64,000 bases of DNA from Polytrichum commune (lineage: Eukaryota; Streptophyta; Polytrichopsida; Polytrichales; Polytrichaceae): the NCBI GenBank assembly GCA_950295325.1, contig OX485804.1, positions 53,184,429 through 53,248,428 on the forward strand. The letters are read 5' to 3'. Positions 22,849 to 33,769 of the stretch are shown here, in pieces; within the stretch, counting starts at the first letter, position 1; each line of letters opens with the position of its first letter. The notes under the pieces are model-generated. The model did not search any database. It was not told where the DNA came from and saw nothing but the letters and a program-made list of their open reading frames with translations. The translations under genes were made by a program, and so were the position numbers.

Positions 22849-23829
22849 TAGTTATTTTCACTTATAATATGGCTTTGCAACTTCTAGCCTTTCAAACATC
22901 GCTGCCAATTGCTTGAAAGCATCTCGTGCACTCCACTCTCAAGGCTATATTGAGAACCTTTATCCTAGACAACTCCTTCATAATCTTCACAACTCCAAAA
23001 TATTGAGCACTCACTTCCTATCGGTTCAAAGCACTTCTCCTCAAACCTGCTCTGAAGCCTATGACAAACCCCCTCTCCACCTTCTTCATGTTATATATTT
23101 GATACAACTATATATATATATATAAACAAGGTGTAGAATTTTTTTGAGTTGATATTGATATCCAAGATATGAAACCGAGACAAACATTTGTCTCACAAGC
23201 ATGAATCATTGAGTCAACTCCTCCACAATTCCACAATCTATACCTATTTGCAGATATAGAAGCTTGATAACCAACCAACCATGGTGGTGACCCACATTGA
23301 CATAGTAGACCACACATCTCAGAACGATAGTTGAAAATTTAATCACAATGGAATCTTTGGTCGTGTGGCATCTTGGAAGAAGTGTTGAGGTATGTGAGCC
23401 TCGATCACTCTTTTTGGAGCACCTAAATTTGAGTGACATATGGCAAGGGCTGTAGTTAAGAACAAACACTAAAAAAAAAAAAAAAAAGCCACGTGTTACA
23501 ATGAGATTGGACTGTGTTAAAAAAACACAAAATATAGACAGCCTTCAAGGTTCAATTGTAAAAGCACGATTGATTGAGTCTGTGAGTCTTTTAAAGACTG
23601 ATGGATTTTTTGTGCTGGTGAAACAAGGCATAACTTACGTGCGTGATTTCATAGGGTGCTCAACTGGCCGAAAATGGACAATCCTTTCTAACTTTATCGA
23701 TTGTAAGCTTGAATTCGAAGCTGGGTCCCAGATGTTGACCTCCATTGCGGTAATTGATTTCTAGGCACAACCCTATTTTTTAACAAGTAGTTTCCTTACT
23801 AACTCTCCTCGTCAACGCTCTGAGACTGG
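22849..23829. other. 3' flank of the plastid redox-like gene with a family L repeat
   Basis: Family L repeat at about 23400-23520 (TTTGAGTGACATATGGCA) interrupted by a 17-base A run at 23471-23487. A (TA)n run sits at 23111-23124. The part adjoining 23830 is expected to hold the 3' UTR of the minus-strand gene. No other gene is supported. Confidence 0.4.
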
Positions 23830-26800
23830 TCAAGCTGCAACAGGTTTTGAGCTGCTCGCTCCATAGGTTTTGAAAAGGTATGCAATGATATCCTTCGACT
23901 CTGCCATGCTTACGCCAGTATTTGGGTCCACCAAATATGGTACCTGTAAAATCAAGGAACCAGATCGAAATATTTCAAAAGCAACAAACAAAGATGGACA
24001 TGGTATGTATTTAGGTCAAGGTCATTTGTACGAGCTCAAACATCCCTGTGATGCAGTTTATATATGTGTATCCTATCAGATTGGAACAATATATATGGTA
24101 AATGGGATAGTTTTAGATAGGGTCACATTTGAAACTTTTAGACAAAAACATCAAGTATGCTTGGAACACCTTTGAGGCTTGATGCGTATAGATTCTGGCC
24201 ATGACAAGTACAGGTGGGAAGGGAGAACCTGAGTAGAGCCTGCAATTTCAAGGAGCTTTGGACGCAATGAAGAGCCTTTTCCTGTGTTTCGTAGAATGTA
24301 TGGTAACTCCAGCTCACAAAGAGCCTCCCGAACTAACCTTGCAAACTGTGCTTACCACCAAAACCAACTGTAAATGAAAACTCGGCGGTTCTTTTCACCA
24401 GTTTCAGGTGCCGAGGTTCAGACAACGTTTTACAGATAAAGGTAACCAGTGAACCACGAACTAAGAATCAAGGGAGATAATTAATCCAAACCTTTTAGAG
24501 TTACATGCACAATTCACAGTAATCAAATCGAAGCAGTTAGAAAGAGAAACTAGAAAGAAATAGAAAAAATAATCGCATATGCAGCAAAAGCCAAATGGTG
24601 TGCCCACAAAAGTATTCAACTAAGACGTAAGAGCACTTGAATTGGGTCCATTTTTCATGTTCAGAAATAATATTATTATGATTATCATATTCTTCTGCAC
24701 TCGGAAGGTACTGCTTTTCGTGAACTCAAGACACAAAGGGGTGATTATTTTCAACCTGATTATTCTCATATGAGTACAATACAAGCAAGGTGTCTGGTGG
24801 TTGGGTTGTCGCTCGTGGAAATAGCATCATGCCCCGCCCAGCACGTACTAACGTTGGTACCCAACCTGTAACAAGTGTGCTGGAGATCACAAAACAAAAA
24901 TAAGAGATTAAATATCCAGCTCATATGAATTATGAAAAAAAACTCCATAGAGATGTTTTCGATCATGTCCATCGTCATGAGGGATATGCTTTGATTGGCT
25001 AACCTTTCTAGTAATCCAGGTGAGGGTTGTCGGCCTGCTCCATACTCTTTAAAGAGATACTTTACTATGTCAGCTGCAGCATAATACAAAAAAAGAAAGA
25101 AAAAAACAAGACTCAGTAGAGATGCAATAGAGACACCATAATGTTTCTGGATATTCCCCATATACTGATATTTCCAGCGAGGTCACCATCACGTAACCCA
25201 ACTGGTTGCAAGGCATGATGAAGTACTGAAAATTGAGGTATCTTCAATTTTGAAAATGGCAAGATCATATGAACTTACAGCTTTCATATAGTGAAACACC
25301 TGTGTTTGGATCCAAGAAGAACGGAAACCTGAAGAAAAGAAATTGTACTCAATACCCAACCACACCTCATTCTAATAGAGCAGTATTAATGTGATGTGTG
25401 TCATTAGAGTTATCCTTCAACTGAGACGGACTTTTCATTGGGTGTCAGTCCACTGTGATTTTTCATTAGTTTTTCTGCACACAAAATCCAATAGTTTCTT
25501 TCCACTTGCGGTGCATCATGCTCAGAGGTAGTGTCTGAATTTGAATTGATAGCAACCTATTAAGGCTCATTGGGGCCCAACCTCATTTTAGCACCTCTTG
25601 GCATGGCAAAATGAGTTTGACACTCCATGAACCGATATAGGACATTCCGTATGCAAAACAACCAACTTCAAACAAAAGTCATGTTGAGTTAGAGGATAAC
25701 TCTCTTGTGTGATATTAGAAAAAGAAGAGAAAGAGGGTAATTCACGTACTGGTCTTTGCCACCTGTGATGCGTACAAACTCTCGATGCCGAAGTGAGCCT
25801 TTCGGACAAGGATAAATCTGCATCAAATTTTACCCATGGTGTCATAATTTTGACAACCCCTGCATTGCAAACTCTTTCTTCCATTTACAAGAGATGCAAC
25901 AACTGATTCAGGACTTAAATACATCAAAGGTAGATATGTTCATAGTCAAACTAAGGAACAGATACATGGTTACATGGAGAGTATGTCTACCTGCAAGCAG
26001 AAGAAGAACTAGGAAATATTGAGATTATAATCAAAGCACCATGATAAAACTAATTAGACAGAGACACAATAGCAAATTTAACAACAGGTTGTAGTAGAGC
26101 TTCTAAAGTTACCTCAGCTGATAAGTCAAGCTCTGTAAGAGCTTCTCTCACCCGTCGACAGAATGGGCATGCCTCTGCAAAAACACAACACCAGATTTCT
26201 CTTTCTTAAATTTAAGGCAAGTGCACCGTGAACAATTCAGGCAAGTACACCGTTAACAATTAAGGCAAGTTCGACTTGAACTTTTCATGTGACGACGTTT
26301 TTATCTATATCTTCGTTATTATGTGTGGCAGAAATCTCCAACTGCTTTTTGTGGCCTTCATCAGGTTCAAGCTCTCATGTTCACCTAGATAAATAATATC
26401 CAATAATTTTTGCAACCTAAAAACCTAATACCCCAATTAATTCTCAATTTGAGGACAAAACAGCATCTTGTTATGACAAATATAAATGACTAAACATTGA
26501 TAACCCATTGATCAACATCATTTATGATGCAGTAAGTGCTTTTTTTTGTGGTAAAGAAAATTACCAAATTCGTAAATACGAAATAGTTTAGGCGGTTGCC
26601 CAGTCGCAGCACGCACAGCTGCAGTTTCCGGAAGCACCTGGGAGCCCCATGGTAACCTTGCCAAGCTTGCAAACCCTGTTGTTGCTGTCTAGTGCAACAC
26701 ATCTAGCAGTCAGAAATGAAAGAATGTGAATGGATGCAGGAAACCCTAATTTCGAGAGCACATTACAAGTTTGGTTAAGTAGGTAGGTATGCAAACATAG

Positions 26801-28365
26801 ACTGAATTTTCCAATGATGTACATACCTAACTAGTTGCAACCAAGAACATCATCAGATCAGAATATTGTTGAAATATTTAGTGGTACCTCAAGAAAGGTG
26901 TTTCGTGGTGCCGAGGGATCTCCACCCTAGCACAAACAAAAACAGGTTTGAACTCAAATATTCAATTTAAAATGCTTTCATAGAAAATCTGAACCTGTGG
27001 CTCATTCAATCCACATAGGCTTAGATACGATGATAAGTTATTCACCAAAGAGTTACACTTCCCAATGCAAGATTGTAGAGCATGGGAAACCCTAGATTTT
27101 GCTGTATAAGATCTTCTTTCTCTACAATCTTTGTATACTGGTTTATTGAATTGCAATAATCTATCCTATATGCTTTGTCAATCAAAATTTGAAACTTATC
27201 ATTTCAATTATCGATGCTTGAGATCAATTTTCGATCAATCTGTAAGGTAATAATAATAATAGTAGTAATAATAATAATATCATCACTGTATTCTGTTATC
27301 TTTTGCACTTGAATTTTTTTTAAATGCAGAAACTTACCCCCAGGAGCTTGAGCAAAGGGCAGAGGAATGATAGAATTTGACTTGCACTGCTCGAGTTAGC
27401 GTTTGATGAGTCCACCGTCGAGCTCACAGTTTCAACCTTCTCTTCCACTCTCCTAAGCACTCCATTTGTGCTCTCCTTCTCTGCATTTCCACCTGCAAAG
27501 ACTTGCAAACTTGGCCTACCTTTCCTGCATCACAAGTTTTGAATTGGGTGATTTTGCCATATTTCTCAAGAATAAGCCCTAATAAGCTCTAATAAGCTCA
27601 AGGAAGAATTAATTAGGGTTAATGTGGCCATGGCACCAAACCCACAAAGCCCATAGGTCTTTTACATCAAAATCTAGCACCATGGCAGCTCGCTACTTGA
27701 TTGTGTCCTTCCTTCTAAACAAAGCTAAACTACGGGAGAGTGGACACCACCCCCTCATATGCATGGAGGAGGGTATCCCCTCTCTACTTTAATCATCATC
27801 TTTTCTGTAGCAATTTGAACATCTTGACACACGACCTGGCATTAGATTGTGTGTTCTTAGTGACATCATAACTGATAACAAAACTTGGAGGAGTTTCAAA
27901 AGAAACACAATCTATCCAGGCTCAATCTACACAAAAACTCCACAGAGTTTCTTGATTCAGACCGAACTTTGACAGAGTGGGATTGAGTTTTCCTCAGCTG
28001 CAGCAATGAGAGCTCACACTCCCCACAATCTCTTCAGAAGCACCAAATCCTCCTCCCATGTCAAAATTAAAGATTCTTTCCTGAAAGTTCACCGAAATTG
28101 TTGAGAGCTTGGCAAGGCAATAAACTCACCTGTTCTGAAGCTGCTGCTCAAAGCCTGGAGGCCAATCTTTCTCCTTCCCACCAACTGCCCTTGCTCCCAT
28201 CCTGATGCCATTGCAAAACTTGGGCGGGCATGCACTTTTTGGGCCACAATCTGCACCGAGGCGAACACTCCGAGGCAAGGCGGCTCTTGATTTTGTTGTC
28301 GCAGGCTGAATTGGGAGGGAGGATTGGAGAACATGCGGCTGGCCGATGCTTGAGCGAGCCATCAT
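23830..28365 (-). CDS. Plastid-type protein with two tandem GST-N/glutaredoxin-like domains
   Basis: Eleven exons: 28365-28130, 27524-27338, 26926-26888, 26688-26565, 26174-26113, 25817-25750, 25328-25279, 25073-25004, 24879-24756, 24345-24229, 23943-23830. All introns are GT-AG, all phases agree, and the product is 396 aa. Residues 1-80 are Arg/Ser-rich with no acidic start, like a plastid transit peptide (MARSSIGQPHVLQSS). Domain 1 opens EACPFCRRVREALTELDL (CPFC at 198-201, a redox-type CxxC) and holds FPFFLDPNTG and DIVKYLF. Domain 2 opens FARLVREALCELELPY (from 321), lacks CxxC and holds VPYLVDPNTGVSMAES. The order matches Arabidopsis At5g03880/At4g10000, whose substrate is not settled to my knowledge. 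I chose the first ATG of the pair at 28365 because the frame upstream begins only with GTG. Intron 25329-25749 carries a MITE-like insertion. Confidence 0.9.
25380..25614 (-). mobile_element. Family F MITE-like element, copy 1 (intronic)
   Basis: Inverted relative to the copies at 40.3 and 47.5 kb. Its 25581-25613 end, CATTTTAGCACCTCTTGG with CATGGCAAAATGAG, is a palindromic stem, and the body repeats AAGTGG-type and AATTCAAATTCAGACACT phrases. It fills about half of a 421-bp intron. Confidence 0.6.
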
Positions 28366-28656
28366 AATTCTGAGTGAGGAAAGGTCCCGAGTAAAAGTTG
28401 AAGTTCCCACCTCCCAAGTGGCACTCCCAATTGATTCCTGCAGCCAAGCGTGAGCTTAAGACTTAGCGCAAGAGTCACCACTCTGCACTTCTTCTTAGTT
28501 TTTGGGTCCAAAACTGCCACCTTTGAGAGTATGGATATGTGCTTTGTACAGTACAGTACAGGAAGGATCAACCACCACATAAGGTAGATGGGTCTTAAAT
28601 GGTTACCTTTTTATGGCTATCCCACTTCTCCTAAGATATGGAGCACGCGATTAGAT
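28366..28656 (-). promoter_or_regulatory. Probable leader and promoter of the plastid redox-like gene
   Basis: The frame upstream of the chosen ATG continues open to a GTG at 28410, but without an ATG, so this is taken as 5' UTR and promoter. A GTACAGTACAGTACAG direct repeat lies at about 28545-28560. No TATA box is clear. Confidence 0.3.
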
Positions 28657-28981
28657 TAAGGTAGAGGGGCTCAGGGGCACATTCCCGTTCAAATTTCAGA
28701 TTGGCATGTTCATTGGGGAGTTATTAAGGGGGAATCAATCTTGGAAGATGTGCAAAGTACATTGGAAATTGGACCAATTGGAATAACTAATTTTGGATTA
28801 ATATTGAATTAGTTATGAATTTTGGAAGGAGAACTCATAGGGGTACCCAAAACCACTCACCCCAAAAATGTACACCATGATTACATAGAAATTTGAGGTA
28901 CGAAGCTATAATGTACCTCTTGTTTGGATAGGTCTAGTGAGCGGTTTAAGGACCCGAGCAGGAATGTGCCCCTCTACCTTA
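28657..28981. mobile_element. TIR element with TAAGGTAGAGGGGC ends
   Basis: Left TAAGGTAGAGGGGC followed by GGGGCACATTCC, and right GGAATGTGCCCCTCTACCTTA, are inverted. The left end has an extra TCA/G insertion between the two blocks. 325 bp, non-coding. The CTAAGGTAGA motif recurs at other places in the window (near 2017, 13490, 17356, 29625). Confidence 0.6.
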
Positions 28982-29262
28982 GCATGAGATGGTTAGCAAA
29001 TCCAAATTGAGGCCATAGCCACTTTCCCTAGAGTTTTCGGAGCTCGTATGAATATCTAATTTTATATGAAAGTGCAGATTCTCGTGCTCATTAAATGGTC
29101 ATATCCCCCTCGTCCTCTTCAAATTATGTTGACTATTGAGTTTAGAATGGCTATCATATTTGAGCACGTAGTCCAATTTGTTTTGAACACATGTCTTTTT
29201 TATATTTATTGTTGAGCAACACCTTTTCACCTCGGGGGGGGGGCAGTGTGTTAAAAAATTAA

Positions 29263-29534
29263 GGATATAGGTGCGAACAACCACTATTTTATAGGGGGGT
29301 ATTACTTTCAATTCTCTTCTTTTTTTCACATGCTATCATTATAAAATTTTCTACTTTGGGTTAATAGAAAAATGGCTTGCATTACTTATACTTCCAAATT
29401 ACCTATTATTCCATACCCTATAGTACTTTAAAGATGTCCAGTGCCATTTTTGATACCCTATATTACTCTTAAGTCCATTTATAATTTTTTGCCCCCATGT
29501 TTTTAAAATACCCTATCATTTGTTCGCACGTATA
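29263..29534. repeat. Inverted-repeat element (GTGCGAACAA ends)
   Basis: ATATAGGTGCGAACAA at the left and TTGTTCGCACGTATAT at the right are inverted. Inner TATAGGGGGGTATT and AATACCCTATCA continue the similarity. The interior has two direct ACCCTATAKTACT repeats. Possible MITE. Confidence 0.5.
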
Positions 29535-29754
29535 TTGCTACTCCAACCAATGACTACCTCCCCCAAGCTTTTCACATATCATTTAAATATAGGTGTCCAA
29601 TTAAGATAAGTCACAGAATTATGCACATCTACCTTAAAGTAATGTTTGTGCCCAAGCATGCTTTACCATGGTGATTGCTAACCTTTACACTTCATTTTTT
29701 TGGGCCTCGAAATGAAATGGAATCGATTTTAGAGTCCACGACACCGAAAAGTTT

Positions 29755-30235
29755 ATGGGATCAAAGATACATCATGGTGGTGTCAAACCAAACTAATTCC
29801 TGTGGGTGGCAAAGTGTAGTGGCCTCCATGAGGTAGAGGCTAATATCAACTCGTTGGTCTAATTCAAAGAAAAACTTGAGACTTCCTAATACTACCTTTT
29901 CAAATAATGATTGAAACTTATCCCTAATGGGGTCATATAGGGGACACTCTAGCACAAAATATGCCTCATTTTCAACTACATTTCAAAAGCAAAAGTGATT
30001 ATCTCTAGAGATAGGGATAGTTGACCATTGTCCAGTTTCGATGGTAAGTCTAATTTGAGATGCAGTAAGCAACAATGATTGGGAGGTAGATGTACAAAAG
30101 GGCACTTGAGGTTTTGAGAAATTTTTTGACAATAGATGCGTTAGTTTCATCCTATAAACATTTTCATTGATTGTTGTCACATGATAGTAGTCCTTCATGA
30201 CTACCATGTCCATGCTTGTTAGTGTTTGCATTTAG
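29755..30235 (-). pseudogene. Retroelement (LINE-type) C-terminal fragment
   Basis: Reading minus from 30231 gives IRLTIETGQWSTIP and SRDNHFCF, then a TGA, then in the same frame NVVENEAYFVLECPLYDPI, RDKFQSLFEK and LMEATTLCHP to the stop at 29761. 'ETGxW..IP....C..C....VENExHFLLECPLYDxIR' is the typical zinc-binding tail after reverse transcriptase in plant LINE-type elements. With its internal stop and no upstream reverse transcriptase it is a dead fragment. Confidence 0.6.
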
Positions 30236-30239
30236 GTTT

Positions 30240-30645
30240 AGGCTTTTACCCATTAATAGGCTTTTGAAACACTCATGAACTTCCTTGAGTTTTGCTCTAC
30301 AGGTTAAGGCTAAGTTATTGTGCTTTTATCCTTGTTTGTTTGATGCAATCGTTAAGTTACATGCTATAAATAAAAAAATGTTCAATAACTTTCTCATTGG
30401 AAAGTGAAAGTAGATTTTATATGTAATTGAGCTTATTTAATTCATGAATTACATTATGTATACTTAGTGGAGGCATTTATCACATTAAATTAAAAAGCTT
30501 AGGATAAATACATGAGTCCATTTTCTAGCATGCCATTAATATGTACACGTTTATTTTTCTCTATGAACCTCTCATATATATAGGGGGTTTCATTTCATAG
30601 TGACCCTCGCACATCATTCAAGTTTTCAATGAAGAGTCCACCCCC
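30240..30645 (-). repeat. Family H-related sequence, copy 2
   Basis: Read in reverse it parallels 13650-13800: ATGGACTCATGT, TAAGCTTT, TTTAATTTAATGTGAT and AATGCCTCCA. It is followed by ATGAAGAGTCCACCCCCTG as in the right end of the 13.6-kb element. The opposite end was not found, so the copy is partial or rearranged. Confidence 0.5.
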
Positions 30646-31206
30646 TGCGCCCCCCCCCCCCAACCCCCCTTGGGAGGACACCAGTGGTAGGGGCGCAACT
30701 CAAAGAGGTGGGCGTCTAGCCCTGGCCCCACGTAGGTGGCATCATTTTAATTAACCCCTGAATGGAGGAGACTATAAGGTACAAGCCTCCACCCACCACC
30801 GGCAATTTGGGCCCAATGGTGGGCCCCAATGATCAGATGGACATGTGGTGGTTTTGAAGGCTAACCAAGCCAAAGTAATGTCAATTTGGATCTAGCAAAC
30901 TCGGTGATATCCATTAACATATTTGAAATTTTTCATTAAATATATTGGGCCCACAAAACTTCAACATACAATTGAATAATGTTATGACCATCCAAAGGAG
31001 ACCATATGTTACCAAAGTATTCAAAGTAGAAGTTCTTTGAAATTAGAATAAAAGTTAAAAGTTAAAAACGTTTGAGCTAAAGAAAGGTAGTGTAGAAGTA
31101 CGCGTGCCTACACACAAGTTGGCAAGATAGTGTTGTTGAAGAAGTGTCAATAAACAATTTTGAGTGTTTATGCACAGTCTTTAGGGAGTAGTTATTTAGG
31201 TGAGTA
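30646..31206. other. Gene-free stretch with a C run
   Basis: A C run at about 30652-30662 followed by CCCCCCTTGGGAGG. No supported gene. Confidence 0.4.
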
Positions 31207-32156
31207 CAGTCAAGACTTTATAAGTGTTACCCCTACAAGCGTTATAATTTCATATATGTTAAGAAAATTTTACTCCCCTACAAAAACACAATTGGTAAGA
31301 CTAGTGAGTGTTATGTGTTAAGTGTTATAACATGCTCTATTCCCTTCTTTGTTAATTACACCTCTATAAGTGTTAATTTTGAGAAAATCAAGGTAATAAT
31401 ATATGAGAGCATACATTTTAAACATGTAAACACATTTATCCCATATTCTTTGAGAACAAGTCAAATTTTCTCTCTTATTTAGAGATCCTTCCTCCTTGTG
31501 CACTTTCAAGCAATTTGGGAGAGGAGATGCAAACACTGATGTTGTTGTCATTTGATAGTGAGGTTGGTGACGTGATGAATGCTCATGAGTACCTCAATTA
31601 TGAGATGAAGTTCGATTTAAACAACCCCTATGAACCTACCGATGAGGAGTTTTTGGATATGTATTCCTCAGAACATCAAGAAATTGATGTTGATGAGGTT
31701 ATGGTTGATGTGGTAGAAGAAGTTGTAGGATTGAGTGTTGCTGAGCGTTCTCTAAAGGCTTTGAAGAAATACTTTGAACAAAGACCAAATGATGCCCTAT
31801 CACACATCAGGAGCATTCAAGGACTCCAAAAGGAAGTTTCATCTCATCATTTGGAAGCTTCTTGTCATACTATTATAGACTCTTTCTTTCGGTTAGTTTA
31901 GTTGGAAGAATCTCGTCAAGTTACCACTATATAGATTATTTCTTTCAATTAGTTTAGTTGGATTATGTATTATCATTTGTACTTTCATTTTTAATTTCTA
32001 TAAAACGTTATGTTCTTCATTTTCGGAAATTTTAAGTGTTATTTCTATAAATGTTATTAATCGTCGGTATGAATTCTATAAGTATTACTTGTTATAATTA
32101 TATATATGTTATTTTTTTGCTACTCCCGACCTGTAACATTTATAGAGTCTTGACTG
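31207..32156 (+). mobile_element. Deleted pogo/Tigger-like DNA transposon
   Basis: 950 bp with inverted ends CAGTCAAGACTTTATAAGTG and CATTTATAGAGTCTTGACTG (the right end in reverse is CAGTCAAGACTCTATAAATG). TA duplications lie directly outside (31205-31206 and 32157-32158). CAGT... ends with TA targets are typical of the pogo branch of Tc1/mariner. The interior keeps only the last part of a transposase frame (31515-31901). Copies of TATAAGTGTTA crowd both subterminal regions. Confidence 0.85.
31515..31901 (+). pseudogene. C-terminal remnant of a pogo/Tigger-type transposase
   Basis: About 128 codons. The acidic PYEPTDEEFLDMYSSEHQE is followed by SVAERSLKALKKYFEQRPN, which resembles the tail after the DDE domain in Tigger/jerky-like transposases ('...ALEAL..L..Y.EQ'). 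No DNA-binding or catalytic part remains, and the first in-frame codon usable as a start is TTG at 31515, so it is not a functional gene. Its place inside a TIR element with TA duplications supports this reading. Confidence 0.65.
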
Positions 32157-32181
32157 TAGTACCTTAGGGTGTTCCAGCTGA

Positions 32182-33031
32182 TTCTTTGCATCCTTCAGTC
32201 CTACTTGCTGACGACATTCTCACCACGTGGAATTGATCCAAAATCCAACACCATAAATAATATGGACGCAGATCCTCATGACTCCAAGCTTCAACAATGT
32301 CATGATCAATCTGGACAACTCAGGTATTATAAGAATTATTCCATTTTATTCTATTACGGTTAATATTGTTTTTCCTATAAACAATGGGCAAGCAAGCATT
32401 CCCACTTACGGTCATTAGCAAAAGTTCACCTCTTGATGAAAGCATTAGAAGCGTCATGCAGATGAACGTACTCTATAAATTATGCTAGTATTGATAGGTA
32501 AATCATATCTCTAGATGCGTGTGCTTAACGTTGTCAAAGCTTGATTTTGTTGATGTCCTTGCTTATTATACAGGTCCAAGTACCCACCGAGGCAGGACAT
32601 GCATGGGATCGTGAAAAGCCAAATGATCATCTTTCTCTGGAGTGGAAAGGTATCGTCAAAGCAATTGCTTACATGATCCTCACCTCGCATCCACGTGGAT
32701 TGATTCAACACCCTTACCATGAAATTGAGAGATTCTATGTAATCTAGGAGTTTCTAATGTTGACACGAAGAGTTCAATTAAAAGTACAAATGGTGAAGCC
32801 ATTTCACAACATCAAGGAGTTTCAATTGCACCAAAGATATAGTCAAGCCACTCCGACCAGCGCCATCTGCTGGCTTCAACCAACAATATTACTCATCAAT
32901 TGCAGGGGATGTTGAATAAGAAATCAGCACTCTTGCAAGCGGCAGCTGAGGAAAACCAAGAAACAGTTGCAAGCAGTCATGGAAATTGTGAAGATGATCA
33001 AGGCCGGACGCAACCCTGATCCACCAACACT
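32182..33031 (+). pseudogene. Exon-like pieces of unknown gene or gene fragment
   Basis: A segment after CATCCTTCAG (about 32200-32320) reads SYLLTTFSPRGIDPKSNTIN and ends GQLR at an AG/GTATTA donor. A second, after TTATACAG (about 32573-32650), joins in phase as SKYPPRQDMHGIVKSQMIIF and ends at AAG/GTATCG. A third stretch to 33031 reads KRQLRKTKKQLQAVMEIVKM then IKAGRNPDPPTL and stop. The third cannot be joined with confidence. Upstream exons would be cut off by the pogo-like insertion that ends at 32156. I do not recognise the protein, and chance splice-like sites remain possible. Confidence 0.25.
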
Positions 33032-33769
33032 GTGAGATACATAACAGAGTGGAACTAAGATGAAATTAAAGGTGCAGACACGGTCTAGTACACAAAGGAA
33101 TCCAACATACAAATATCTGATATCTAGTAATTTATAGTATCTACAGTATCTATGCAACATTTGGTATTTTGATTTCTAAACACGATTGTGTCTTTTGTGT
33201 CTCTCAAACTTTCTTGCAGTACATTATTTGGAAGGTTGAACCTTCGGACATTAATTAGTTGTTAGATAATAGCTTGCTATGAATCGATTGTCAATGTTTG
33301 CTCAAGAAAAATCTTTTACATAGATTTTGTCAAATTATTGAATTTAGGCTCCACCGAATGGATGTAATCTTGAAGTAGTTTGTGACAACTTTTTATTTTC
33401 TTGTAAACAGCATTGGAGCAATGAGTAACCTATATGGAGCCGGTCCTGACAAGTATATCAGAAGAAACTTCTAGTCTATACAAGTTTAATGATTATTTCC
33501 ACTCTCAAAATCATGGGTCCAGTTGGCACTTTGACTCAGGAAGGCTATTTCAAGTCAGAACAAGTGCAACATGATTATGAACAAAAATGCCAAAAACGTG
33601 AATTAGTGATTTATAATCTTTGACAGAAGTGACATAGAACTTCAACAATTACAAGTGAAAGAAAAACAAACTCCCAAGAAACTAATTTTGCCTTGAGGAA
33701 AGGAGCTCCAAAAAACTCTTGCAACCACTTTTGGTTGAGTTTATTCCTACATTTGTCTGCGTTCGTACA

